Positions 17,429-25,030 of a DNA stretch of 64,000 nt are shown here, in pieces. Each line of letters opens with the position of its first letter. Within the stretch, counting starts at the first letter, position 1. Under the pieces are notes generated by a model. The model saw only the letters and a list, made by a program, of their open reading frames with translations, ran no database searches and was not told where the DNA came from. The stretch is from a virus, in the IMG/VR virus record IMGVR_UViG_3300028920_000061, positions 1 to 64,000 of that record; one strand, given 5' to 3'. The position numbers and the translations under genes were made by a program.

Positions 17429-19237
17429 ATGTATGGATTTGTAGAAACGGATATTGCCGATATTTTGTTGGATCGTAACCTCATAGAGCCGTATGAAGAG
17501 TTTGCTACGACAAGCGGTGAGAGGGTAGCTATGCTTGAAAAGGAAGATTTTCTTCTTGTAAAACAAATTTTGGTTCGCATGTGTGGAGAAGAAAAAGTTC
17601 AATTACTCAGTAGCGATGTCGTTGGAATGTATATACTTCTTTATCCATATTGGATGCATGAGAATTTGTTTGACGCACTCACACCTGGCCCAGTAAAAGA
17701 ATCTCCATTATATCTTGAGATACGAACTGAACCATCAACTTCACGATTTAACTGGGATAGTTTCATAATCTCTTTTAAAGAACTTTTGGATATAATTTTA
17801 ACTGAAAATGAAGAATGTGACGATATTGATGAGGAAGAATCGACAGAAGAGGATCCAACGGAAGAAGAACAGGCCGTTCCGCCGAATTTCAATCCAGGCT
17901 ACAGTTTTGCCAAAGATTTTTTTAAATGTTATGATTTAGGATTCAGGGAAATAGAAATTGATAATATGCAATTTCTTATCCATTGGAATAGTAATATTCT
18001 GAACAAAACAGTGACGGAAATTGCTACACGGCTCAAGAAAAATGTAATTGTGCTTTCAGGATCGTGGTCTTCCAGAACTCAAGGTATTGAAAGGCATAAG
18101 GACGCGCTTAATCATGTTCTTATCATACATACCAATCCGGATCATTTAAAATTTCTCTACCCGCCAATGGAAATGGAACATACGCTATTTGGGTATGAGT
18201 TGAGAAAGCTCGCTCAGATTCATGGCAACAGTAGTGATATAAATCATGATCCAAACAATCCTCATCCTATCAGTCCTGTTTATTCTGATTTCGATTATGT
18301 ATATCGAGATTATAAAACGGGTATTGTCTGGGCGTTACAGAAGAATATGCAAATATTTTTCATGTTTGATTTGCTTGATGTTTCTGAAGACCTTCGATAT
18401 ATTGTACTTGAAGAATTGATTGATCGATTTAATGGTGCACTTTCGTATGAAGAAATGGTAAAAAGAGATATTGAACATTTCAATATGAAATCTCAGTATA
18501 TCAAGGAAGAGTTTCTGAGTATGGCCATTAAAAATTCTAATAGCCTTATAGAAGAATTAAAAAATCAATATCTTTACGCAAAAGAACAATATGCTGAAGC
18601 TCTTGACAAGGCTATGGAGTTTGGAAAAGTAGCCCAGCGTCTTGAAGAAAATCTTGTCAGCCTTGATGAAGACAAGATTAAAAATAAAGAAGCTGAACGT
18701 TGTGAAAAAATGTTTGATGACGTTCTTAACATACCTAAGGTTGCCGCGATCAAATTAAAAGGAAGTGCCGTTCATGTTTACACGAAAAATATATATGTGA
18801 AGCATGATAAAGAAGGCACTTGGCATGATGTTGGTACGTTCAATATCGAAATAGGAATGTATGGGAATACTTATAACCCATCTAAAACTGTCAAGATATT
18901 TAACACCAAACATCAAATGCATGCATTTAATTCACAAATGCAAGCCCCTCATGTATTCGATGATGGCCATTTATGTCATGGTAATTTAACTGCTGGTATG
19001 ATTGATGCCTACAAAAGACGAGATTTATACCAAATGATTTTGATGATTATCATGTTCCTTGAAAGTGCGAATCTTGACGATGCCGCTGGAGCCTATTTAC
19101 CACGATGGCCTGAGGTTTCTGAAGAAATTGCCACACAACCTGAATCAGATGATAATGAAACAACGGTTGTGTTCCAAGAACAGACAGAAGAAGAAAAAGA
19201 ATTTGATGAAATACTTGATATACCAATTCACATATAG
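17429..19237 (+). CDS. Large protein with C-terminal E2-like (UBC-fold) domain
   Basis: 602 aa, starting at the second ATG of ATGATG for best spacing from AAGGAG. Residues up to ~400 are not recognised and include an acidic stretch (~130-150) and a coiled coil (~355-430). The C-terminal ~150 residues have an E2-like pattern: beta strands (DVGTFNIEIGMYG), then APHVFDDGHLCHGN with candidate catalytic Cys516, and a helix ending in FLESANLDDAA. This resembles the HP-x-V...G-x-hC-h-G motif of E2 enzymes. It heads the operon with the JAMM, E1-like and beta-grasp genes, which is strong context. Inferred role: conjugating enzyme for the phage ubiquitin-like protein. Confidence 0.65.
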   Translation: MYGFVETDIADILLDRNLIEPYEEFATTSGERVAMLEKEDFLLVKQILVRMCGEEKVQLLSSDVVGMYILLYPYWMHENLFDALTPGPVKESPLYLEIRTEPSTSRFNWDSFIISFKELLDIILTENEECDDIDEEESTEEDPTEEEQAVPPNFNPGYSFAKDFFKCYDLGFREIEIDNMQFLIHWNSNILNKTVTEIATRLKKNVIVLSGSWSSRTQGIERHKDALNHVLIIHTNPDHLKFLYPPMEMEHTLFGYELRKLAQIHGNSSDINHDPNNPHPISPVYSDFDYVYRDYKTGIVWALQKNMQIFFMFDLLDVSEDLRYIVLEELIDRFNGALSYEEMVKRDIEHFNMKSQYIKEEFLSMAIKNSNSLIEELKNQYLYAKEQYAEALDKAMEFGKVAQRLEENLVSLDEDKIKNKEAERCEKMFDDVLNIPKVAAIKLKGSAVHVYTKNIYVKHDKEGTWHDVGTFNIEIGMYGNTYNPSKTVKIFNTKHQMHAFNSQMQAPHVFDDGHLCHGNLTAGMIDAYKRRDLYQMILMIIMFLESANLDDAAGAYLPRWPEVSEEIATQPESDDNETTVVFQEQTEEEKEFDEILDIPIHI

Positions 19238-19245
19238 GAGGTATC

Positions 19246-20370
19246 GTGCAAATACGATTTTCTCGTGGTACTGGTGTCACTATTGACACTGTTCCGACTC
19301 AACTTCTTACATGGGCACAGCGATGGTGGGTTGCGGATGATGGCGATTTCTGTCTTCGGTCAGCAATGCCTACAGAGCCTATCAGTAAAACTTTGACAGA
19401 AAATGGGTTCAACAATTTCTATTATGATGATATCACTAATGTGGTAGCCATCGGTCAAAACATCACTGAAGAACATGTCAATACAGCAAGAGCGGTTGCT
19501 GAGGGCGGTGAAGCCGCGCCGGCTACCCCAAGACCCGTCGCTGCTTTAGAAACTGATATGGGTGAAGTTGAGCCCCTCCAAAGAGAAGAGGAGCCAGTAG
19601 AAGGCGTTGATTACGAAATTGAACCGGAAGAAGAAGATGACCCCGATGGTGAGGATGAAGACGATCTCGAACGTCCATTCACTCCACATCTTGATCCGGT
19701 TGTTGACATCAATAACGATGAAATTCTCAAACGCCTTCCACCAATGCTTCGTATGGAAGAAGCAAGCGCAATCAAACTGTATTGTGACAAGCTTCGTGAA
19801 TACGAACGTGTCTGGAGTCAGGCGATCACAATGAAGAGAATAATTAACGAGATGATGACCAAAATCGATGAAAACGTCCTTCTGAAAACGGTACGTGACG
19901 ATATCTCGTATCTTCAGGAAAAATGCGATGATGTTGAATCAGTACGGTTTGGAACCGGTGTCAGAGAGTATAATCTGGTTATCACAACCAAAGAAATCAT
20001 TACAGACGACCAGGAAAAGTACGGTCGGCGCAGGCTTGGTGCAATGAGGATCACAATTGATTTGAGATACCTGTATGCTCAAACACCTCCTGGATCGAAC
20101 TATACCAAAGCGATTGAAATACAAAATCTCGACCGGCACCCAAGATTTGGTGGTACTTATTGGGATTGTGGCCATGTGCATCATGAAGATGAAGGTTCTA
20201 CAATGAGCGCCTGCTTCGGTGGATATTACCAACACATATTCGAAGCGTTCGTATCACGGAACCTTCCGATGCTGTTCGATACAATCATACGTTTTATCAA
20301 GCGTCCATACGAAATGGATGAATGGGGTTGTAAGGTACGCCTCTTTCCGGAGGTAACCAGTGAATCCTGA
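19246..20370 (+). CDS. Second E2-like protein of the conjugation operon
   Basis: 374 aa from a GTG start behind GGAGGT. N-terminal beta-rich part (~1-80), acidic linker (~105-150), a helical section (~160-240), then a C-terminal domain with RRRLGAMRITIDLRYLY, NLDRHPRFGG, GHVHHEDEG and SACFGG (Cys323). The strand order and the H...G...CFG signature again resemble a divergent UBC fold, with Cys323 as candidate active site. Two E2-like proteins in a row could mean one active and one structural partner. This domain call is less certain than for the neighbouring JAMM and E1-like genes. Confidence 0.5.
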   Translation: MQIRFSRGTGVTIDTVPTQLLTWAQRWWVADDGDFCLRSAMPTEPISKTLTENGFNNFYYDDITNVVAIGQNITEEHVNTARAVAEGGEAAPATPRPVAALETDMGEVEPLQREEEPVEGVDYEIEPEEEDDPDGEDEDDLERPFTPHLDPVVDINNDEILKRLPPMLRMEEASAIKLYCDKLREYERVWSQAITMKRIINEMMTKIDENVLLKTVRDDISYLQEKCDDVESVRFGTGVREYNLVITTKEIITDDQEKYGRRRLGAMRITIDLRYLYAQTPPGSNYTKAIEIQNLDRHPRFGGTYWDCGHVHHEDEGSTMSACFGGYYQHIFEAFVSRNLPMLFDTIIRFIKRPYEMDEWGCKVRLFPEVTSES

Positions 20371-21337
20371 TTCAAGAAAATGCTCATGGTCGTTTCTTTC
20401 CGAAAGGACGGAAACGGCCCCTAATATTCAATTTACACCAAAGGCCTTGAAATGGATCAAGGCGATGGTTGAAGAACATAGTGAAGAAGTTGGCTTTCTT
20501 GGTATTGTTAGAGAGGTTGATTCTTCATATGTCATTGATGAAATATTCTATCCGAAACATTGCCTTGCTACTTCATCAACATGTGAAATAGCGCCCGAAG
20601 GTGAAGTAGAATTGGCGCAATATCTGATTGATAATAACAGGGTAGAAGATGTTGCTCGAGTCAGATTTTGGGGTCATTCTCATCATACGATGGGAACAAC
20701 GCCGTCTGGCCAGGATGACGATCAGGCATTACAAAAAATGAATAATAACGGTGCGTATTTCGTTCGCGCCATATGCAACAAAAAAGGCGAAATGTCAGTT
20801 TCATTCTTTGATCATGAACGACAACTCAAATTTGAGAATGTCAAATGGTCGATATGTGAAAACTACGACGAAATTCTCGCCAATGTTATTTGCGCCACAA
20901 ATATGGAATCAAATAGTAAGGGGAAAGTTCAAGCCATACGTGCTGCTATCTCTGCACAAATTGATTACAAAGATGACGAATACAAAAAGATTACCGAAAA
21001 AGTGAAAGAGCTCAAAAAGAAAAATCTCCCGGCATCCGAAACAAGGGGGTTGGCTCGGCAACCATACCAGAGAGGGGTTATACATAGCCCCGGACATTAT
21101 CCAAACGACATCCTTCCCGGGTTCCAGCAAGATATGTTCGATGATGATTGGCCCCCGTATGGTCCTGAATTCTATCGGAACAACGCTGGGCAGATGCCTT
21201 ATCAACGCCGGCAAAGTAATTTTCCAAAAGTGAATGGTGCAAGAAAAAACAAAAGAAAAAAAAATCGAAACGGGGCTCTTTTGTCCGATAAGGAAATAGA
21301 TTCGGTTGTTTCAGAGGCATGGGAGGGTGGATTATGA
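20360..21337 (+). CDS. JAMM/JAB (MPN) metalloprotease, deubiquitinase-like
   Basis: 325 aa from a GTG behind GGAGGT, overlapping the previous stop. The JAMM zinc motif is intact: H106-S-H108-x7-S116-x2-D119 (GHSHHTMGTTPSGQDD), with a preceding glutamate in SEEVGFLG. This is the catalytic set of JAB isopeptidases that cleave ubiquitin-like proteins from targets or trim their C-termini. The rest (~200-325) is charged, Pro-rich and Lys-rich and may bind substrate. Its neighbour is the E1-like gene, with which it overlaps by 4 nt. Expected to mature the beta-grasp protein or remove it from targets. Confidence 0.85.
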   Translation: MNPDSRKCSWSFLSERTETAPNIQFTPKALKWIKAMVEEHSEEVGFLGIVREVDSSYVIDEIFYPKHCLATSSTCEIAPEGEVELAQYLIDNNRVEDVARVRFWGHSHHTMGTTPSGQDDDQALQKMNNNGAYFVRAICNKKGEMSVSFFDHERQLKFENVKWSICENYDEILANVICATNMESNSKGKVQAIRAAISAQIDYKDDEYKKITEKVKELKKKNLPASETRGLARQPYQRGVIHSPGHYPNDILPGFQQDMFDDDWPPYGPEFYRNNAGQMPYQRRQSNFPKVNGARKNKRKKNRNGALLSDKEIDSVVSEAWEGGL

Positions 21338-22092
21338 TCGACTATCTCAGGCAGCTTGATCTGCTAGACCCGAAACAGATCGGCAATCGTTCTGTCAGCC
21401 TGATTGGGGCAGGAGCTACGGGTTCGCACATTGCATGGTATCTCGCTCAGCTCGGGTGGGGTGCTTCAAATCAAGGTCAAGGCATTCTCAAGGTATTTGA
21501 TGACGACACAATTGAAGGTCACAATCTGGCTAACCAGATATACTGGCCGGAGCATGTCGGCAAGCTGAAAGTCGAAGCTCTCAAAGATATGATAATCAAG
21601 AAGTTTGGGTTTGAAATAGAAACCCATCCTGAAAAGGTTACTGACCAGAGAAACGACGTTGCAGCAAAATATGTATTTCTTCTTACGGACACCATGAGCA
21701 GCCGTGAAGAAATATTTGAGAAATGTCTTCATTTCCAATTCGCAACAGACTTGGTGATTGAAACCCGGATGGGTTTGCGAGACGGTCGGGTCTACGCATT
21801 CAATCCGAACGATCCTAACCATATTGAGGAATGGAAAAAAACGCTCTATAAGGATGAGGAGGCGTCTGCGTCACTCTGTGGTGCAAGCGCATCCATTATA
21901 TCCACTGTAACTTTCCTGTCATCGCTTGCGGTCTGCCGGCTTGTGCAGCATTTCAATTGCAACTATGGGAGCGACACTCTCCGTGAGGAGGGTAAACCAA
22001 TGAGGATGTGGAACGAAGTCCACTTCTCCCTGTACCCCGAAGCAATGATGTTGCGCCAATTCGGTGAGGCTAAAGAGCCAATAATTTTCTGA
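21334..22092 (+). CDS. ThiF/E1-like adenylating enzyme
   Basis: 252 aa from the ATG behind GGGAGGG; an ATG 15 nt upstream is less well placed. Rossmann ATP-binding loop LIGAGATGSH near residues 24-32, then KVFDDDTIEGHNLANQIY and a GKLKVEAL segment, the conserved adenylation signature of ThiF/MoeB/E1 proteins. Cys182 in ASLCGAS is a candidate thioester cysteine; zinc-binding CxxC pairs of MoeB are absent. It should adenylate the C-terminal glycine of the beta-grasp protein at 22109 and pass it to an E2-like partner. The family is clear; the partner is inferred from the operon. Confidence 0.88.
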   Translation: MIDYLRQLDLLDPKQIGNRSVSLIGAGATGSHIAWYLAQLGWGASNQGQGILKVFDDDTIEGHNLANQIYWPEHVGKLKVEALKDMIIKKFGFEIETHPEKVTDQRNDVAAKYVFLLTDTMSSREEIFEKCLHFQFATDLVIETRMGLRDGRVYAFNPNDPNHIEEWKKTLYKDEEASASLCGASASIISTVTFLSSLAVCRLVQHFNCNYGSDTLREEGKPMRMWNEVHFSLYPEAMMLRQFGEAKEPIIF

Positions 22093-22108
22093 CGGAAGGT
22101 TTTATCAG

Positions 22109-22576
22109 ATGGTTATCGTTCAGCTCGTTAAGGTCGGATCTGAGGTCCGTTCTTTCGACATTTCAGACAATCCCACTCTCGGCAACCTGCTTCGCATAGC
22201 TGATGAGTCTTTCACTCCCAATACCATTACTATCAATGCCCAGAACGTTGTCAGTGAAAACACCACCCTCCGTGATGGAGACCGTGTTTTTATTGGTAAC
22301 AAGGTCAAGGGAAATACTCCCTATATTGTTGAGTTTATCCGACTCGGGCAGGCTGAGGTCGTTCGCATATCCACTGAGGGTAGTGCAACCATTGGTGACT
22401 GCATCAATATGATGAGTGACACCAATCGGAACTATTTTATTGGTGGTGATGGAAACGATGTTTTTCAATACCAAATAAGCGGCGTTACCAAACAGTCCAG
22501 TGATATTGTTCCTTTGCCATCCCAGGAGGGCGGAACAGTTCGTGTTATCTGCGCGACGAAGGTAAAAGGCAATTAA
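22109..22576 (+). CDS. Tandem ubiquitin-like (beta-grasp) protein
   Basis: 155 aa. Two repeats of about 70-85 residues, each opening with a beta strand (MVIVQLVKVGSEV and PYIVEFIRLGQAEV) and ending in KVKGN (residues ~65-69 and at the C-terminus). The first matches the ubiquitin/ThiS-like order: strand, strand, NPTLGNLLRIAD helix, then LRDGDRVFI. The chain ends in Gly-Asn, not Gly-Gly, so one-residue removal by the adjacent JAMM protease would expose glycine at the repeat ends. It lies 16 nt after the E1-like gene in the same operon. Best candidate for the modifier of this system; the fold is inferred from pattern, not structure. Confidence 0.65.
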   Translation: MVIVQLVKVGSEVRSFDISDNPTLGNLLRIADESFTPNTITINAQNVVSENTTLRDGDRVFIGNKVKGNTPYIVEFIRLGQAEVVRISTEGSATIGDCINMMSDTNRNYFIGGDGNDVFQYQISGVTKQSSDIVPLPSQEGGTVRVICATKVKGN

Positions 22577-22599
22577 GTCGCCACTTTAATAAGCAGATT

Positions 22600-22627
22600 A
22601 ACCGGCGATGAGAAATCATCGCCGGTT
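22600..22627 (+). terminator. Hairpin after the conjugation operon
   Basis: AACCGGCGATGA and TCATCGCCGGTT form a 12-bp perfect hairpin with a 4-nt loop. The T-run is weak (CTATAC follows), so it may be a terminator or an RNA-stabilising hairpin at the end of the operon. Confidence 0.6.
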
Positions 22628-22650
22628 CTATACTGCAGAAAGGAGTAGGC

Positions 22651-22737
22651 ATGTTTCTAACTTTAACCCATCCTCGGAGGTATTGTGTTTCATCGAATTT
22701 TCCAAAGCGCAAAAGGGGAAAACAACAACCCTACTAG
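22651..22737 (+). CDS. Possible 28-aa peptide
   Basis: A very small ORF with a good ribosome site (GAAAGGAG, 5-nt spacing). The product is basic and aromatic (MFLTLTHPRRYC, then FPKRKRGKQQPY). It is too short to call with confidence; it may be a leader peptide or chance. GC-rich hairpin sequence follows at 22778-22800. Confidence 0.3.
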   Translation: MFLTLTHPRRYCVSSNFPKRKRGKQQPY

Positions 22738-22804
22738 ATTGGTGAAACTTGCTACAATTATAAAATCATTTGTGGGCCGCGGCCCCGCAAGGGGTCGCCC
22801 ATTT

Positions 22805-22845
22805 TAGCCGTTAGTTAAATAAAAAATATGGTATAATAATAATAG
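22805..22845 (+). promoter_or_regulatory. Phage promoter, copy 1 of a conserved motif
   Basis: TAGCCGTTAG, 12 nt, then TATGGTATAATAATAATAG: an extended -10 (TGGTATAAT). The same arrangement recurs at 35366 and 35831 with identical spacing. It precedes the secreted protein gene. Confidence 0.7.
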
Positions 22846-22868
22846 AAAACTTTAACAAAGGAGAAGTT

Positions 22869-23690
22869 ATGAAACGCCTTTTTATTATTCTTATGCTTGC
22901 TGCTACTGCATTTTCTTATGATTCAACATGGGCTCATGCCAAATTTGAATTATCCGCCGCAGTACCAGAATGGTTTTTTCGTCAACATGATACGCTGGTA
23001 ACATGGAATTACCCTGTTCATGAGTTTGATTCAGTATGGTACGTCAAAAAACATGTTAACAGCATATCATCATGTTTTGTATCAGATACTTATACACAAA
23101 TTACCATTAATATTTGTGATAGTATGGAATTTTCTCAGCGACTTTTTGATGAATCAATTAGTTATGATGAAGATGATTACGGTTTTCATTACAGATCAAT
23201 GGTCAAGTTATACTTTTTAAGAACCGATTTTCAAATGGATAAAGTTTGGTATTGGTTCAGAACAGTTCGTAAACCTCTCGAAAGTTCTCGAACAGATACT
23301 ATCCCATGGTATAATTATGGATGGAGTTGGGACAATAATATCTATGTTCAAGGATTGCGAATTGTTAATAACGACGACGATACGTTGTTATATAGAGTTC
23401 CAATAGGATGTAGAATTTGTGACCACCTTCTTGTCAAAGGCTTTGTAATGAATATTGATAGCGTTGGCGATCTCGTTTTTGTATATAATCGGTATAATGA
23501 TTTTCAAAAATTTGACGGCTGGGAAAATCGTCTTACCATTTTACCAAAAAGGGAAGATATAGTTTCCACCAGCATGCCACAGACGCTTGCACCGTATCGT
23601 TTTCAAAATATTTTTCATGAATTTGACGCTTTAGGTAGATTAGTTAGAGAAAAGCGTCAATGGCAAATCGTTTTTAAAAAGGCGCATTGA
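22869..23690 (+). CDS. Secreted or periplasmic protein
   Basis: 273 aa behind AAAGGAGAAG, with its own promoter. The N-terminus KRLFIILMLAATAFS is a good signal peptide (about residues 1-17). The mature part is rich in Trp, Tyr and Asp (WYVKKHV, WYWFRTVRK, YNYGWSWDNN), with beta-strand periodicity, like a secreted binding or surface protein. No catalytic motif. It may act in the periplasm or host envelope, for example as a superinfection-exclusion factor, but that is only inferred from the signal peptide and the dedicated promoter and terminator. Confidence 0.7.
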   Translation: MKRLFIILMLAATAFSYDSTWAHAKFELSAAVPEWFFRQHDTLVTWNYPVHEFDSVWYVKKHVNSISSCFVSDTYTQITINICDSMEFSQRLFDESISYDEDDYGFHYRSMVKLYFLRTDFQMDKVWYWFRTVRKPLESSRTDTIPWYNYGWSWDNNIYVQGLRIVNNDDDTLLYRVPIGCRICDHLLVKGFVMNIDSVGDLVFVYNRYNDFQKFDGWENRLTILPKREDIVSTSMPQTLAPYRFQNIFHEFDALGRLVREKRQWQIVFKKAH

Positions 23691-23704
23691 TATGCGCCTT
23701 TTTT
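23679..23704 (+). terminator. Rho-independent terminator
   Basis: AAGGCGCAT and ATGCGCCTT form a perfect stem with a TGAT loop that contains the gene's stop codon, then a run of T. Confidence 0.8.
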
Positions 23705-23754
23705 AGTTATTTGTCAATAGATTGTGGTATAGAAATTATGAAAGGAGATTAGCT

Positions 23755-24030
23755 ATGCCAACAGCGTATATTATTTGTGATAACGATTCGGCACTTCATG
23801 TTGTTATGGGTAATGACAAGGATAAGGCCGCCGACGATCATTATGCTGAACAAGTCAAGAAGAAAATAGCTGACCACGAACGGGAGCAATGCAAGAAGCA
23901 TTATGGCAATAGTGGTTGGGAAGAGGTATTCAAACGACATTTTTTTCATATTAACAGGGTTACTGCAGAGGAAGCGCCTAATGAACAAGACTCTCATCAT
24001 CAACATAAGCATGAGAATACGATTGGATGA
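23755..24030 (+). CDS. Hypothetical small protein with His-rich tail
   Basis: 91 aa from the ATG behind GAAAGGAG. N-terminal beta strand (TAYIICDNDSALHVVMG) and helix with charges (KKKIADHEREQCKK). The C-terminal tail is His-rich (DSHHQHKHEN), a possible metal-binding segment. Overlaps the next small gene by 50 nt. Function unknown. Confidence 0.55.
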   Translation: MPTAYIICDNDSALHVVMGNDKDKAADDHYAEQVKKKIADHEREQCKKHYGNSGWEEVFKRHFFHINRVTAEEAPNEQDSHHQHKHENTIG

Positions 24031-24145
24031 AGATGTGCAAATCCATGAAGTACTCCAAAACGCCGCCATCAGCTTTCAAGATACTACTGGGAAAGCAGAT
24101 ATCGACGAAGCACATATTTTAGATTATTCAGAAGTAGAACACTAG
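23981..24145 (+). CDS. Hypothetical 54-aa protein
   Basis: Starts MNKTLIINISMRIRLDED. The in-frame extension to 23903 lies inside the previous gene and lacks a ribosome site. Pattern suggests one beta-hairpin and a helix. It stops just before the tmRNA. No family recognised. Confidence 0.5.
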   Translation: MNKTLIINISMRIRLDEDVQIHEVLQNAAISFQDTTGKADIDEAHILDYSEVEH

Positions 24146-24161
24146 AGTGTATTCAAACTAT

Positions 24162-24565
24162 GGGCCCGCACTTGGGTTTCGATGTGGGTACTGAATCATA
24201 TGTAGCATGCCGAGGACGACGGTTGGCCTCGTTAATCATCCGTCAAAACAACAACTGCCAAAAACGACGGTTGTGCAATGGGCGCTGAGTTCGCAATCCA
24301 GTTCGCTGAGATTTGCAACCTGGCGACCGCACCAGCGCTGGTCTAAAGACCGGCAAACATCACTGATTGACGCCGATATGGCAGTGGTGTAAAACATCGG
24401 CTGGACGGAGAGAGGGTCGAACTCTCTGTTGAGATAAGACTAGAGTTCCAGTATAGCTGCCGTGTTCAGTAGACGGAACTGACAATAGAAATGGACCGGA
24501 TAAGCATGTAGAAGCGTGTGTGGATGTATTTACAGACATCGGTTCGATTCCGATCGGGTCCACCA
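24162..24565 (+). ncRNA. ssrA: tmRNA (transfer-messenger RNA)
   Basis: A 404-nt RNA with the tmRNA plan. Acceptor stem: GGGCCCG (24162-24168) pairs with CGGGTCC (24555-24561), then discriminator A and encoded CCA. A T arm (ATCGG, TTCGATT, CCGAT) precedes the 3' acceptor strand. The D-like TTTCGATG near the 5' end is present. GCATGCCGAGG and GGTTGGCCTCG match the 5' conserved part, and AAGCATGTAG matches the 3' conserved part, of bacterial tmRNAs. The best tag frame begins GCC at 24257 (AKND...) and runs 29 codons to TAA at 24344, ending APALV. That is long; most tags are ~10-15 residues. Rescue of stalled ribosomes during infection is the likely role. tmRNA identity is strong; resume codon inferred. 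Confidence 0.9.
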
Positions 24566-24569
24566 ACTC

Positions 24570-24598
24570 AAAGGCTGTCTTCGGACAGCCTTTTTTTT
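24570..24598 (+). terminator. Rho-independent terminator after tmRNA
   Basis: AAAGGCTGTC and GACAGCCTTT with a TTCG tetraloop, followed by a T-run. It ends the tmRNA transcript. Confidence 0.9.
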
Positions 24599-24610
24599 GA
24601 AAGGAGTATT

Positions 24611-25030
24611 ATGCCACCATGCTCAACATGTAACGGCGCATGCTGTTACCTATTTATGTTACGATGGTCGAAAAGGGATCTTCTGTTAAGACTGTCCGGA
24701 AAAGGTATGTTTCGAAATCTTAAAGTTTCAACTTTTGAAATAATCAAACAGCTAACCTTTCTTCGCGATGCAACCAGTCAATTTGAAAAGAATCGGGATC
24801 CATCGGTAAGATTTTTCACCTGTCTCGCCTTCTCTAATAACAGATGTTCTATTTATAAATACAGAATGGCCTTTTGTGAACCATACGATTGCAAAGGAAC
24901 CAAACAAATAGCTCATACTATGTCACTTGATGGAAAACCGCCGCTCCCAATAATGAATCAGGAGGTGGATATTGACAGACAAACAGATTATAGCCTGCAA
25001 GTTGCCCGGCGACCTGTTCTCATCTCCTGA
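24611..25030 (+). CDS. YkgJ/UPF0153-like cysteine-cluster protein
   Basis: 139 aa from the ATG behind AAAGGAG; the reading frame extends upstream into the tmRNA, which is not coding. Cysteines are arranged CSTCNGACC near the N-terminus, then CLAF, CSIY and CEPYDC further on, the pattern of YkgJ (Fe-S or zinc-binding) proteins. Its biochemical role is poorly known. It overlaps the next gene's TTG start by 59 nt, so the two are likely coupled. Confidence 0.7.
   Translation: MPPCSTCNGACCYLFMLRWSKRDLLLRLSGKGMFRNLKVSTFEIIKQLTFLRDATSQFEKNRDPSVRFFTCLAFSNNRCSIYKYRMAFCEPYDCKGTKQIAHTMSLDGKPPLPIMNQEVDIDRQTDYSLQVARRPVLIS

Noticed and set aside
24491-24565. Stand-alone tRNA at the end of the tmRNA
   Set aside because: A local 5' strand (GGACCGG) gives a mismatched acceptor and no anticodon arm; the true partner GGGCCCG lies at 24162, as in tmRNA.
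24360-24566. Antisense and in-frame ORFs across the tmRNA
   Set aside because: They lie entirely within the tmRNA, whose conserved stems and CCA explain the sequence; no ribosome site.
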